NCBI GenBank assembly: GCA_913057195.1
Contig: CAJXNL010000001.1
Location: forward strand, 124,001-188,000
DNA: 64,000 bases
DNA from: an uncultured Wenzhouxiangella sp.
GTDB taxonomy: Bacteria > Pseudomonadota > Gammaproteobacteria > Xanthomonadales > Wenzhouxiangellaceae
Direction of reading: 5' to 3'
Numbering within the stretch: position 1 is the stretch's first letter; each line of letters starts with the position of its first letter. This document shows, piece by piece, positions 19,477-27,654 of the stretch. The notes below the pieces were generated by a model that was not told where the DNA came from, searched no databases, and was given only the letters and a program-made list of their open reading frames with translations. Both the position numbers and the translations under genes were made by a program.

Positions 19477-19498
19477 GTTTCACTTGAGTTTCACTCGA
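19477..19498. repeat. Tandem 11-bp direct repeat upstream of the -35 box
   Basis: Two adjacent copies, GTTTCACTTGA and GTTTCACTCGA, differ at one position. They lie at about -38 to -59 relative to the predicted minus-strand start, immediately upstream of the -35 hexamer. The 11-bp period puts both copies on the same face of the helix, the arrangement used by OmpR/PhoB-type response regulators, although the sequence is not the known PhoB or OmpR box. Confidence 0.5.
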
Positions 19499-19516
19499 TG
19501 CCCTCATACTGACCTC

Positions 19517-19563
19517 GTTCGGCCAGTGATTGGCTCCTCTGACTCCCTCCTGCTGAGCCGAAC
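19517..19563. other. Imperfect hairpin-forming segment
   Basis: The ends GTTCGGC (19517-19523) and GCCGAAC (19557-19563) form a perfect 7-bp stem enclosing a 33-base loop. The loop reads as pyrimidine-rich on the plus strand and as GGAGGGAG...GAGGAG on the minus strand. It stands 10 bases before the plus-strand terminator at 19574. It could be part of an untranslated RNA; I see no coding frame or family match. Confidence 0.35.
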
Positions 19564-19573
19564 GCATCCCTCG

Positions 19574-19608
19574 AAAGCCCCGGCTGATCGTCGATCGGTC
19601 GGGGCTTT
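19574..19608 (+). terminator. Intrinsic terminator (plus strand)
   Basis: The stem AAAGCCCCG/CGGGGCTTT (19574-19582 with 19600-19608) encloses a second small GATC/GATC hairpin and ends in five T residues (19606-19610). It faces the plus strand, yet no plus-strand gene precedes it: the nearest upstream gene, pgi, is on the other strand. It implies a plus-strand transcript arising within 19375-19570, or protects the 19680 operon from read-through. Confidence 0.65.
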
Positions 19609-19679
19609 TTATCGACTGAGGCGAGGTTAATATGGGAGGCGATGGTGACCGAAGTTGATCCTCAAGCGGAGTTCGCTCA

Positions 19680-20174
19680 ATGACCGACACCCCAGCGCCC
19701 CAGTCCACGCCCGATTTTGGTGTCAGAACCAAAAAAACAGCCCGCATGCTCGGCGGCATGGGATTGATTCCGATGCTGGGCCTGGCCGCACTGGCCGTCT
19801 GGGGCGGCCCGTCGTGGGCGCGGCTGGCATTGGTCAGCTACGCCATGTTGATTTTGGCGTTTATGGCCGGCACGCTGTGGGCGCGGCGCATTTATGCCCC
19901 ACCCCAGCCCGATTCGGGTCGGTTTGAGCTGCTGGCGTCCAACGCTTTGGTGCTGGCCGCGTGGCCGGCGATTGGCATGTCGACCGCGGTGGCCGCGGTG
20001 TGGCTGGGCAGTTTGTTTGCCCTCCATTTGGGTCTTGACCAGCCCTGGCGGCGCCGGTCGGGACCGGCGTGGTATCGCCACATGCGGCTGTGGATCAGCG
20101 TCGCGGTGATCGGCTCACTTTTAACCGGCGGCGCGATTGGGCTGGGCATGAACGTGTGGTCCACCACCCCTTGA
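19680..20174 (+). CDS. DUF3429-family membrane protein
   Basis: Predicted inner-membrane protein of 164 residues with about five hydrophobic segments (roughly 25-40, 46-67, 84-99, 101-116, 132-155). The spacing and the middle SYAMLILAFMAGTLWA resemble the DUF3429 family, whose function is not known. The ATG at 19680 follows GCGGAG by nine bases. Its stop overlaps the start of the next gene (TGATG), so it appears to be the first gene of the four-gene plus-strand cluster. Confidence 0.72.
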   Translation: MTDTPAPQSTPDFGVRTKKTARMLGGMGLIPMLGLAALAVWGGPSWARLALVSYAMLILAFMAGTLWARRIYAPPQPDSGRFELLASNALVLAAWPAIGMSTAVAAVWLGSLFALHLGLDQPWRRRSGPAWYRHMRLWISVAVIGSLLTGGAIGLGMNVWSTTP

Positions 20175-20845
20175 TGCGTGCGCCCGTGCTTCAATTGGAC
20201 AACGTCGGCCGACGCATCGAAGGCCGGCCGCTGTTTAGTGGCATCACCTTAACAATCCATGCGGGTGAGCGAGTGGCGATCATGGGCCAATCCGGTCTGG
20301 GCAAAACCACCCTATTGCACCTGGCCGCAGGGATGGATGTGCCCGATGAGGGCAGCGTTACGCTGTGCGCTCGACCGATCAGCAGCCTGCCTGAGCCGGA
20401 GCGCACGCAGTGGCGGGCTCGGCACATCGGACTGGTCTTTCAGGACTTCAACCTCATTGACAGCCTCACCGTGTCAGAAAACATTGAACTGCCGCTGTGG
20501 CTGAATCATCAGCGTCACCGCCAAAAACGTGTGGCCGCCATGGCCGATGCATTGGACATTGGCGCGCTCTTGGACCGGTTGCCCTCAGCGCTGTCCGGCG
20601 GTGAGAAACAGCGCGTTGCCATCGCCCGAGCGCTGGTCCATGAACCAGCGGTGGTGCTCGCTGATGAGCCCACCGGCAGCTTGGATGAAGACAATGCCCA
20701 AAAGGTCTTGGCGTTGTTTGATCAGGTCACACAATCGACACAAGCGGCCGTGCTGCTGGTCACGCATAACCCGCAAGCCGCGGCCACCTGTGAGCGCCTG
20801 ACCCATCTCCAGCACGGCACTTTGGTGGACGGGCCTTTGAGATGA
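20174..20845 (+). CDS. ABC transporter ATP-binding protein (MacB/LolD type)
   Basis: ATPase of 223 residues for the FtsX-type permease encoded next. Walker A is GQSGLGKTT at 38-46 (Leu and Thr replace the common Ser residues), the Q-loop is Q90, the signature is LSGGE at 140-144, Walker B is VVLADE at 160-165 and the H-loop is H198. LSGGEKQRVAIARAL and DEPTGSLDEDNA place it in the LolD/MacB/FtsE class, which works mechanically rather than as a channel. The open frame extends 35 codons upstream, but the ATG at 20174 coincides with the preceding stop and gives the normal length. It overlaps the permease start by four bases. Confidence 0.93.
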   Translation: MRAPVLQLDNVGRRIEGRPLFSGITLTIHAGERVAIMGQSGLGKTTLLHLAAGMDVPDEGSVTLCARPISSLPEPERTQWRARHIGLVFQDFNLIDSLTVSENIELPLWLNHQRHRQKRVAAMADALDIGALLDRLPSALSGGEKQRVAIARALVHEPAVVLADEPTGSLDEDNAQKVLALFDQVTQSTQAAVLLVTHNPQAAATCERLTHLQHGTLVDGPLR

Positions 20846-23286
20846 GGCTGTTGGCCAGCGCATCGCACCGGCTGATGATGCAGCGCCAAGGGCAGTGGCT
20901 GCTGGCGCTGTTGGGGATGGCCGCGGGGGTGGCGGTGATGGCGGGCGTGTGGTTGATGCAGCAAGCCTTGGTGGGCTCGATCGAGCGGGCCACTGATCTG
21001 CTCGCCGGCGAGCCCACGGTGAGCGTCGTGCCTGATCACGGCACCCTGCCCGAGGACATCTACCGCACCTGGGCTCGCCAGTCCGGCGCGCCCGAGCTGT
21101 ACCCCATCGTGGAACAACAGGTGCAGGTCGACGACCAGACCATGACGCTGATCGGCGTTGATCCTTTGATGGGGCTGGGCCCAAGCAGTGCATTGGCCGG
21201 GAACCCGGTGGCCGGTCAGCTTGTGGGCACGCGCCAAACGGTGATGTCCGCTCAGACCGCTCAAACGCTCGGCGTGGCTGAAGGGGATCAAGTGGTGGCG
21301 GCCACCGACAACCAGGCCGTCACACTTGATGTCGCAGCGGTGGTGGAGACGGGGCCTGGGCTGGATCAAACCCTGGTGGTGGACATCACCACCGCACAAG
21401 AACACTTCGCTCAATTGGGCGCGCTGTCTCGGATTGATGCACCCATCGCAGCTCGGGCCTGGCTTCAAGCCCAACCCAATGACGGCTGGTCGATCATCAC
21501 GGCCAGCGAGCAGCGGGCCTCGGCCGCACGCTTAAGCCGCGGCATGCGCACCAACCTGGCCGCGATGAGCTTGCTGGCCCTGGCGGTGGGGTTGCTCGTC
21601 GTGTATTCGGTGCTGTCTTTTTTGTTGGTTCAACGCCGGCCCACCATTGCGATGATGCGCGCGGTGGGGGTGCAACGCGGCCACATTGTGTCCCAGCTTT
21701 TGGGCGAGGTCTCATTGTTGGCCCTGATCGGTGGCGGCCTGGGGCTGGTGATCGGCACAGAGCTTGCCAATGCGCTATTGGCATTGGTCTCTGAGCCCTT
21801 TGATGCCCTTTACGGACACCCGGCGGCCCACCGCGTGGACCCCAGCTGGGGCGTGTATGGTGCGATTTGGGCGGGCTCAATCGTCATGGCGTGGCTGTCG
21901 GTGGGCGGGGTGCTCAAAGAGGCGTTCCAGATTCCACCCGGACAGTTGGTCAGAGACCATCAACAGGCCGCATCTCGATCGCGCTCGTGGCCGCGTTGGG
22001 CCCTTTTGCCCGCGGTCTTCGGGGTGGGATTGATTGTGGCCGCGGATCAGCTCATCCACGCTTTGGTCGGGCTTTTTTTGGTGTTGGCGGCGTGTGCGGT
22101 GTGGGTGCCCCAGCTGGGATTTTGGCTGCTTGATCGGTGCCGACATGGTTTGGGGCGTGGCCTGCTCTATCGCGCCTGGACAATGGTGTTGAGCGCACAA
22201 CACCGCTTGGCGCCTGCCCTGTCGGCGCTGAGTCTGGCGCTGGCGCTGAGCGCTGGGGTGGGCATGATGGTGTTGGGCTTTCGTGGCGCGGTTGATGACT
22301 GGGTGTCGCGATTGCTTCAGGCCGATGTCTATCTCACCACCCGCGAAGACACCATCACCCCAACCATCAAGGCCGCGCTTGCCGCTGAACCGGGGGTGGT
22401 TGCCATCAGCACCACGCGTCGAGTCGACACGCCCGACCCTTTCAACGTGGTGGCTTATGGTCTCCCCACGCCGGCATGGGCGGGGTTCGATTGGATCGCC
22501 CAGTCCACTGGCATGAGCGAGGCGGCGTCTCCCCGCGTGGCCTTTGATCGAGGTCAAGGGGTGTTGATCAGTCAACCTTTGGCCAATAAGACCGAGCGTC
22601 AAGTGGGTGAGCTCATTGACTTACAAACGCCTGCGGGCAGCCGCTCACTGCCGATCTTAGGAATCTATCGAGACTACGCCAGCGAACAAGGCACTTTGGC
22701 GATCAGCGCCTCGCTGCATGAACGCCTTTGGGGCAAGACCAATTTCGACAGTTTGGGACTCTACACACAAGGCCTGGACGTCTCAACAATTGATCGTGTG
22801 TTGGCTGATCGACTGGAGAACCATCAACTCACCACCCCCGATGAGATTCAAAGGCAAACCCTCCAAGTTTTTGATCAAACCTTCCGAGTCTCCTGGGCGC
22901 TGGCCTGGTTGGTGGGGATGATCGCATCGATCGCTTTGATCAGCGCACTGTTGGCCATGGGCATTGAGCAGGGCCGAGCGTATGCGACGCTTCGCGCGGT
23001 GGGGTTAACCCAACGTCAACTGGGGCGTCTGGTCATTCAGCAGACCCTTGGGATCGCGCTGCTGGCGGCCCTACTCGCTTTGCCTTTGAGCGTGATCATT
23101 CATACCGTGCTGTCTGTGACCATCCAACCGCTGGCTTTTGGCTGGGAAGTTCCGTGGTCTTTGCCATGGACACCTTGGGTCATGACGGCAGTGATCGCCG
23201 CTTGCGTGGGTGTGGCAGCGGGGGTCTACCCTGCGCACGTGATTGCTCAAAAACCATCCGCGCAATGGCTCAGGCAGCTGTCATGA
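20842..23286 (+). CDS. ABC transporter permease with two FtsX domains
   Basis: Inner-membrane permease of 814 residues. A membrane helix at about 16-38 is followed by a periplasmic domain to about 230 and then three helices (about 233-258, 283-308 and 334-356). Four more helices in the middle and another periplasmic domain come before the last three helices (about 685-812). This is the double-FtsX plan of lipoprotein or lipid-handling exporters, also seen in AttF/AttG-like proteins. The start shares ATGA with the ATPase gene and the stop shares ATGA with the AttH-like gene. Confidence 0.9.
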   Translation: MRLLASASHRLMMQRQGQWLLALLGMAAGVAVMAGVWLMQQALVGSIERATDLLAGEPTVSVVPDHGTLPEDIYRTWARQSGAPELYPIVEQQVQVDDQTMTLIGVDPLMGLGPSSALAGNPVAGQLVGTRQTVMSAQTAQTLGVAEGDQVVAATDNQAVTLDVAAVVETGPGLDQTLVVDITTAQEHFAQLGALSRIDAPIAARAWLQAQPNDGWSIITASEQRASAARLSRGMRTNLAAMSLLALAVGLLVVYSVLSFLLVQRRPTIAMMRAVGVQRGHIVSQLLGEVSLLALIGGGLGLVIGTELANALLALVSEPFDALYGHPAAHRVDPSWGVYGAIWAGSIVMAWLSVGGVLKEAFQIPPGQLVRDHQQAASRSRSWPRWALLPAVFGVGLIVAADQLIHALVGLFLVLAACAVWVPQLGFWLLDRCRHGLGRGLLYRAWTMVLSAQHRLAPALSALSLALALSAGVGMMVLGFRGAVDDWVSRLLQADVYLTTREDTITPTIKAALAAEPGVVAISTTRRVDTPDPFNVVAYGLPTPAWAGFDWIAQSTGMSEAASPRVAFDRGQGVLISQPLANKTERQVGELIDLQTPAGSRSLPILGIYRDYASEQGTLAISASLHERLWGKTNFDSLGLYTQGLDVSTIDRVLADRLENHQLTTPDEIQRQTLQVFDQTFRVSWALAWLVGMIASIALISALLAMGIEQGRAYATLRAVGLTQRQLGRLVIQQTLGIALLAALLALPLSVIIHTVLSVTIQPLAFGWEVPWSLPWTPWVMTAVIAACVGVAAGVYPAHVIAQKPSAQWLRQLS

Positions 23287-24494
23287 GACAGACCCTCATC
23301 GTGTTTGTGATCATGATGGTCACCGTGGTGGCCTGGCTCAACCACCGCGCCAGCGACCCCGAGCCTGCCGATGGCACACTGTCGCTCGGTGGCCTGCTGG
23401 GCGAGGCCCCGGCGAACTTCGAAACCGTGACTGGGCCCGTCGCGTTTGAGTTTCCCAAAGACCATGCCATGCACCCCGATTTTCGAAACGAGTGGTGGTA
23501 CTTCACGGGCCGGTTGGACGCGGGCGATCGCCCCTTGGGGTTTCAGTTCACCCTGTTTAGGTTTGGCTTAGATACAACGCCTGCACCCGATGATGTGGAA
23601 CCATCGGCGTGGCGCACCGACCACCTCTGGATGGGACATCTGGCATTAAGCGATGGCGGCCTGGCCGGCGTGTCTGAACCTCGGTTCTATCAACAAGAGC
23701 GGTTTGCGCGCGATGGATTGGCGCTGGCGGGGGCGACCGAAAGCCAATGGTGGCTCAAAGACTGGACGGTCACCGCGGTCGATGACGGCTGGGTGCTTGA
23801 TTTGATGGGCGACGGGTTTGGTTTGTCATTGACACTCACCCCAACTCGTCCCATGACCTTGCAAGGCGATGCGGGTTTCAGTCAAAAAGGTCCCGAGCCT
23901 GGCAATGCTTCGCACTATTACTCGCACACCCGACTGAGCGCCGAAGGTGAGGTGTTCTTGGATGAGGGGTTGAGTCAGCCGATTGCCGTTGAAGGTCAAG
24001 CGTGGTTGGACCGCGAGTGGGGCTCGGGACAACTGTCACCCACCCAAAGTGGGTGGGATTGGTTTGCCATCCACTTAGATGATGGCCGCGATGTGATGGT
24101 GTATCGGTTACGAAACCTCGATCACACGATGTCGCGCTTTTCGAAAGGGGTTGTCGTTTGGCCCGATGGTGAAAAGGTCTCTCTCGATGCCGAGGACTTT
24201 ACGCTCCAACCCCTGCGCTGGTGGGCGGACGATCGAGGCGTTGAGTGGCCCGTGGCGTGGCGTGTTGAGATCCCGTCACAAGACATTGATCTGTTGGTTG
24301 AGCCCCTGTTTGATGACCAGCGCTGGGATCAATCCGTGGCGTACTGGGAGGGCGCGATTGATGTGTCGCGCTGGCCCCGTCACGAAGGCGCCCCGACCCC
24401 GGTGGGTCGGGGCTACCTTGAACTCAGTGGTTATGCGGAGCGCGAAACACCTGGCCATCGCGCATCACAAACGACACCGACTCAAGCACCGTGA
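23283..24494 (+). CDS. AttH/CrtC-like lipocalin-fold secreted protein
   Basis: 403-residue protein with an N-terminal hydrophobic segment (about 4-18) acting as signal or anchor. Family hallmarks are NEWWYFTG at 69-76 and [13 protein letters not shown] around 239-251. The fold is the carotenoid 1,2-hydratase/AttH double lipocalin. In carotenoid pathways it hydrates lycopene ends, but no carotenoid gene is nearby and a link to the adjacent ABC genes is the better guide. Its last 71 bases overlap the end of the convergent amidohydrolase gene, so the final 23 or so residues are encoded on DNA shared by both genes. Confidence 0.88.
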   Translation: MRQTLIVFVIMMVTVVAWLNHRASDPEPADGTLSLGGLLGEAPANFETVTGPVAFEFPKDHAMHPDFRNEWWYFTGRLDAGDRPLGFQFTLFRFGLDTTPAPDDVEPSAWRTDHLWMGHLALSDGGLAGVSEPRFYQQERFARDGLALAGATESQWWLKDWTVTAVDDGWVLDLMGDGFGLSLTLTPTRPMTLQGDAGFSQKGPEPGNASHYYSHTRLSAEGEVFLDEGLSQPIAVEGQAWLDREWGSGQLSPTQSGWDWFAIHLDDGRDVMVYRLRNLDHTMSRFSKGVVVWPDGEKVSLDAEDFTLQPLRWWADDRGVEWPVAWRVEIPSQDIDLLVEPLFDDQRWDQSVAYWEGAIDVSRWPRHEGAPTPVGRGYLELSGYAERETPGHRASQTTPTQAP

Positions 24495-25740
24495 CATCGG
24501 CCAACGGATTGCCCGGCACGGCGATCACATCGGCGATGAAGCCGGCCTTGAGCTGGCCCAATTCATCTTCAACGCCCAGCACTTCAGCGCCTGAGATCGT
24601 CGCTGAGCGAATGGCCTCAGCCGGCGGCATTCCCGCGTCGACCATCAGCGAAAACTCTTTTGCATTTTCGCCATGGGGCGACACGCCCGAGTCTGTGCCA
24701 AACGCGATCTTGACCCCTGCTCGATAGGCACGCGCAAAGGTATCCTGAATCAACGGTCCAATGGCCGCGGCTTTGGCGGCGACCAGCGGCGGAAAGAAAC
24801 CCTCAATGTCAGCGCGTCTGCCCACAAAGTCCCCCGCCAAAATGGTGGGCACGTACCACGTGCCCCGTTCAATCATCAAGGCCATGATCTCATCGTCCAT
24901 GTAGGTGCCGTGCTCAACGGTGTGAACACCCGCATCAACAGCGCGGTACATCCCCTCACCACCATGCGCATGGGCCGCCACGTGCATGCCATAGTCATTG
25001 GCCAGTTCAATAATGGCCGCCAACTCATCGGCTCGAAATTGGGGGTTTTGCCCACTGCGGGCCACACTCAGCACGCCGCCGGTCGCGGTGATCTTAATCA
25101 CATCTGCCCCGTCTTTGTAGCGCTGACGCACCGCTTCGCGCGCCTCATACGGGCCGTTAATCACCCCATCGCGCGGCCCAGGCTCACCCATGATGTCTCG
25201 ACGCCACGAGTTGGTCGGATCCGCATGCCCCCCGGTGGTGGCAATCGATTTGGCCGCGGTATAAATGCGTGGACCGGGGATCAGGCCTTGATTGATGGCA
25301 TCGCGCAGCGCCACTGTGACATTGAAAGAATCTCCCAAGTTGCGAACAGTGGTAAAGCCCGCCTCAATTGTGGTCTTGGCATGTTTGGCCGCGACCAAAG
25401 CGACATCGGCCTCGTTTTGGGTGAACCGATTGATTTGGGATTGCGGCGAGTACTCGGATGACAGGTGCGTGTGCATGTCCATCAAGCCCGGTAAGCACGT
25501 CAAATCACGAAGATCAATGTCTTCCACGGCGGCGGTGGCGTCTGGGAACCCCGCATTAAGTGCCGCGATGCGGCCGTCCTCGACCACGATCGTGTGTGCG
25601 CCCAAAAGCTCGCCCGAGTCGACATCTAAAACATCTCCGCAGCGAAGCCATTGGCCGCTGCCAAAGCTTGGGCCGGCCAGGACACTGGTGATGATCAACG
25701 TGGCCATCGAAAATAACTGACATGGTTTATTTCTTCTCAT
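24424..25740 (-). CDS. Secreted metal-dependent amidohydrolase (prolidase-like)
   Basis: Binuclear zinc hydrolase of 438 residues. A signal peptide covers about 1-28 ([18 protein letters not shown]). Metal ligands of the subtype are visible: H90 and H92 in MDMHTHLSS, the bridging K216 in [10 protein letters not shown]257 in VAAHAHGG, H277 in TVEHGTY and D350 in FGTDSG. The closest pattern is the Xaa-Pro and Xaa-Arg/Lys dipeptidase group, often annotated as imidazolonepropionase-like. It therefore probably cleaves dipeptides or similar amides in the periplasm. AAGGAG lies six bases before the ATG. Confidence 0.88.
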   Translation of the reverse strand: MRRNKPCQLFSMATLIITSVLAGPSFGSGQWLRCGDVLDVDSGELLGAHTIVVEDGRIAALNAGFPDATAAVEDIDLRDLTCLPGLMDMHTHLSSEYSPQSQINRFTQNEADVALVAAKHAKTTIEAGFTTVRNLGDSFNVTVALRDAINQGLIPGPRIYTAAKSIATTGGHADPTNSWRRDIMGEPGPRDGVINGPYEAREAVRQRYKDGADVIKITATGGVLSVARSGQNPQFRADELAAIIELANDYGMHVAAHAHGGEGMYRAVDAGVHTVEHGTYMDDEIMALMIERGTWYVPTILAGDFVGRRADIEGFFPPLVAAKAAAIGPLIQDTFARAYRAGVKIAFGTDSGVSPHGENAKEFSLMVDAGMPPAEAIRSATISGAEVLGVEDELGQLKAGFIADVIAVPGNPLADVTVLESVSFVMRDGQVFRAPHNH

Positions 25741-25788
25741 TTGGACTCTCCTTTATAGACGGCCTCAAAGACAACCGAACACAAGACC

Positions 25789-26607
25789 CTAAGCCAGGGC
25801 ACCAACAAGCAACAATACGCTCAGCACCACCAACCACAAAATCAATATACGCCATACAAAATGATGGGCCAGTTGAACGCCACCGCGCTGGTCCAGCCCC
25901 TCGGGCAACACCCCATCGGCCAGCTCCGCCAAGACGCCGCGATGGATCCACCACCCACTGGGTTCGCCGGGTTCATTTGAGCCGACCGCGTGGGGCTGGC
26001 GAAACTGGTGCCAAGCTTGGTAGACCCGATCAAAATCGTTCGTCAGCGCCGAGGCCACCATCATCAGCACCAACACCGGCCACTCCAAGAAAAAGCGAAG
26101 CCGAAATGTGCCGTCCAAAGGCCGGTCAGCGCTGGCGCGCTGAGCCATTTGCTCGGTGAGTCGGTACAGTAAAATACCGGGGATGCCGAGCAACACAAAC
26201 CAAAAAATCACCCCAAACCAGCGCGCAAGCGCTGCCGCATAGACCTGCATTCCAGCCTGATGGGCCGAGTCATCGGCCATGATCGACAGCCCTTCGCCAG
26301 AGTCAGTGGCGACCAAAGCATCGACATCACGGTCGAGATCGCGCGGCCCCAATCCCATCACCAATACCGCCAACGCCAACAGCGCCCAAACAGCATCGCC
26401 CCCCACCGCTTCGGCCAGGACCGACAGTCCACCGCCGCCAACCAAAGCCACAGCCAAGATCACCACCACATCAATCATGGGCACACGCGCACCCCGCTCG
26501 ATCAGCGTATCGATGACCCCCAGCAGCCAACTCAGCGGTCGGGTCCGGTCCACGCGCGGGCCATAGTGGGCCATCGCCAAGGCCAGTAAAAGAATCAGAA
26601 TCTTCAT
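25789..26607 (-). CDS. ampE: AmpE-like membrane protein
   Basis: 272-residue inner-membrane protein with about five hydrophobic segments (near 2-14, 44-65, 71-87, 130-148 and 250-271). MAHYGPRVDRTRPLSWLLGVID at the start and DRVYQAWHQFRQ in the middle fit AmpE/CobD-type proteins. AmpE acts with AmpD in sensing cell-wall turnover, although no ampD is in this window. It lies 31 bases downstream of erpA and upstream of the amidohydrolase on the same strand. Confidence 0.75.
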   Translation of the reverse strand: MKILILLLALAMAHYGPRVDRTRPLSWLLGVIDTLIERGARVPMIDVVVILAVALVGGGGLSVLAEAVGGDAVWALLALAVLVMGLGPRDLDRDVDALVATDSGEGLSIMADDSAHQAGMQVYAAALARWFGVIFWFVLLGIPGILLYRLTEQMAQRASADRPLDGTFRLRFFLEWPVLVLMMVASALTNDFDRVYQAWHQFRQPHAVGSNEPGEPSGWWIHRGVLAELADGVLPEGLDQRGGVQLAHHFVWRILILWLVVLSVLLLVGALA

Positions 26608-26638
26608 GTTGCCCGCCTACCGAACCCTGGCCCCACGC

Positions 26639-26980
26639 TCAGGCGATGCCGAATGACGAGCCGCAGCTGCAGGTGGTCGCGGCATTGGGATTTTTGATGA
26701 CAAATCGCGCCCCTTGCAGGTTTTCAGTGTAGTCCACCTCGGCGCCCTCGAGGTATTGAAAACTTAATGGATCCACCACCAAAGTCACGTCTTCACGGCT
26801 GACGGTGACATCGCCCTCATCGAGGGCTTCGTCGAATGTGAACCCGTACTGAAAGCCAGAGCATCCACCCCCGGTGATGTACACCCGAAGCTTTAAGTTT
26901 GGATTGGCCTCTTCTAAGATCAGCTCGCGGACTTTCGACGCCGCAGCGGAGGTCAGTATCAAAGGATCGGTATGACTCAT
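26639..26980 (-). CDS. erpA: Iron-sulfur insertion protein ErpA
   Basis: A-type Fe-S carrier of 113 residues that delivers [4Fe-4S] clusters to apoproteins, including isoprenoid and respiratory enzymes. The three ligand cysteines are present in [10 protein letters not shown] and the C-terminal CSCGSSF. I chose the ATG at 26980 ([10 protein letters not shown]) rather than the codon eight residues upstream because homologues begin here. A possible weak promoter (TGGACG, 17 bases, TAAGCT) ends very close to the start. Complex I in the same window is a likely client. Confidence 0.94.
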   Translation of the reverse strand: MSHTDPLILTSAAASKVRELILEEANPNLKLRVYITGGGCSGFQYGFTFDEALDEGDVTVSREDVTLVVDPLSFQYLEGAEVDYTENLQGARFVIKNPNAATTCSCGSSFGIA

Positions 26981-27084
26981 GGTGTCTAGCTTAACCAAGC
27001 CCACCGCTGGCGTCCACCGCTGTCAGCCAGACCCCGTCGGGCTCGTCAAACCTTCGCGGTGGGGCACGCTCGCCGCTCGGTGGT

Positions 27085-27651
27085 CTAGATCTGGCCGTGT
27101 CGGACCAAATCACGCGCCATGTACAGCGCGGCAATGGAGCGGCCTTCGGTGCAATCTGGGCGCTGAACCAAACTGACCAGATCATCCATCGGCCAGGTGA
27201 TGACTTCAAGCTCTTCAGGCTCATCGCCCGGTAACCGGGAGGGGTAAAGATCCCGGGCCAGAATCACGTGGGTGCTGTGGCTCATGTAGCCTGGCGCCAA
27301 ACTCAACTGTCCCAGTTCAGTCAGCTGATTGGCCGCAACACCGCACTCCTCTTGAAGCTCTCGGTTGGCGCCAGCCAAAAGACTTTCATCTTTCTCCACT
27401 CGCCCCTTGGGCAGCCCAAGCTCAAAGCGATGGAACCCACACGCATACTCCCGCACCAACAGCACGTGATCCTCATCGGGCATGGCCACCACAATGACCG
27501 CCCCCAGCCCACGGCTGAGCAAGCGCTCATACTGGCGCTTTTCTCCATTGGAAAACTCCAAGTCAAGTTGCTCGACTCGAAAAAGATTCGCGGGCTGGCG
27601 CTCACGCCGATCGTGAATGGTGGGCAGGGGTCTCGGGAAAGGTTTTGACAT
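27085..27651 (-). CDS. nudE: ADP compounds hydrolase NudE (Nudix)
   Basis: Nudix hydrolase of 188 residues. The Nudix box is complete: G-x5-E-x7-REL-x-EE-x-GV within GRVEKDESLLAG and NRELQEECGV. The length, the N-terminal LEFSNGEKRQYERL and the long GYMSHSTHVILARDL segment fit NudE, which cleaves ADP-ribose, Ap3A and NADH. It lies three bases downstream of the HisN-like phosphatase gene, at the distal end of the type II secretion run. Confidence 0.9.
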   Translation of the reverse strand: MSKPFPRPLPTIHDRRERQPANLFRVEQLDLEFSNGEKRQYERLLSRGLGAVIVVAMPDEDHVLLVREYACGFHRFELGLPKGRVEKDESLLAGANRELQEECGVAANQLTELGQLSLAPGYMSHSTHVILARDLYPSRLPGDEPEELEVITWPMDDLVSLVQRPDCTEGRSIAALYMARDLVRHGQI

Positions 27652-27654
27652 GAC

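Noticed and set aside
19391-19759. 122-codon minus-strand frame in the intergenic gap
   Set aside because: It crosses a terminator hairpin and the start of the DUF3429 gene, has no ribosome-binding site and shows no protein pattern. RNA features explain the region better.
20722-21474. 250-codon frame opposite the ABC permease
   Set aside because: Antisense shadow of the permease gene; no start signal and no family resemblance.
23283-24494. Carotenoid biosynthesis cluster
   Set aside because: The protein has the CrtC/AttH fold, but no phytoene synthase, desaturase or cyclase is nearby. The ABC context argues against a pigment pathway.
24673-25461. 262-codon frame opposite the amidohydrolase
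   Set aside because: Antisense to a gene with complete metal ligands and a good ribosome-binding site; the product is histidine- and arginine-rich without motifs.
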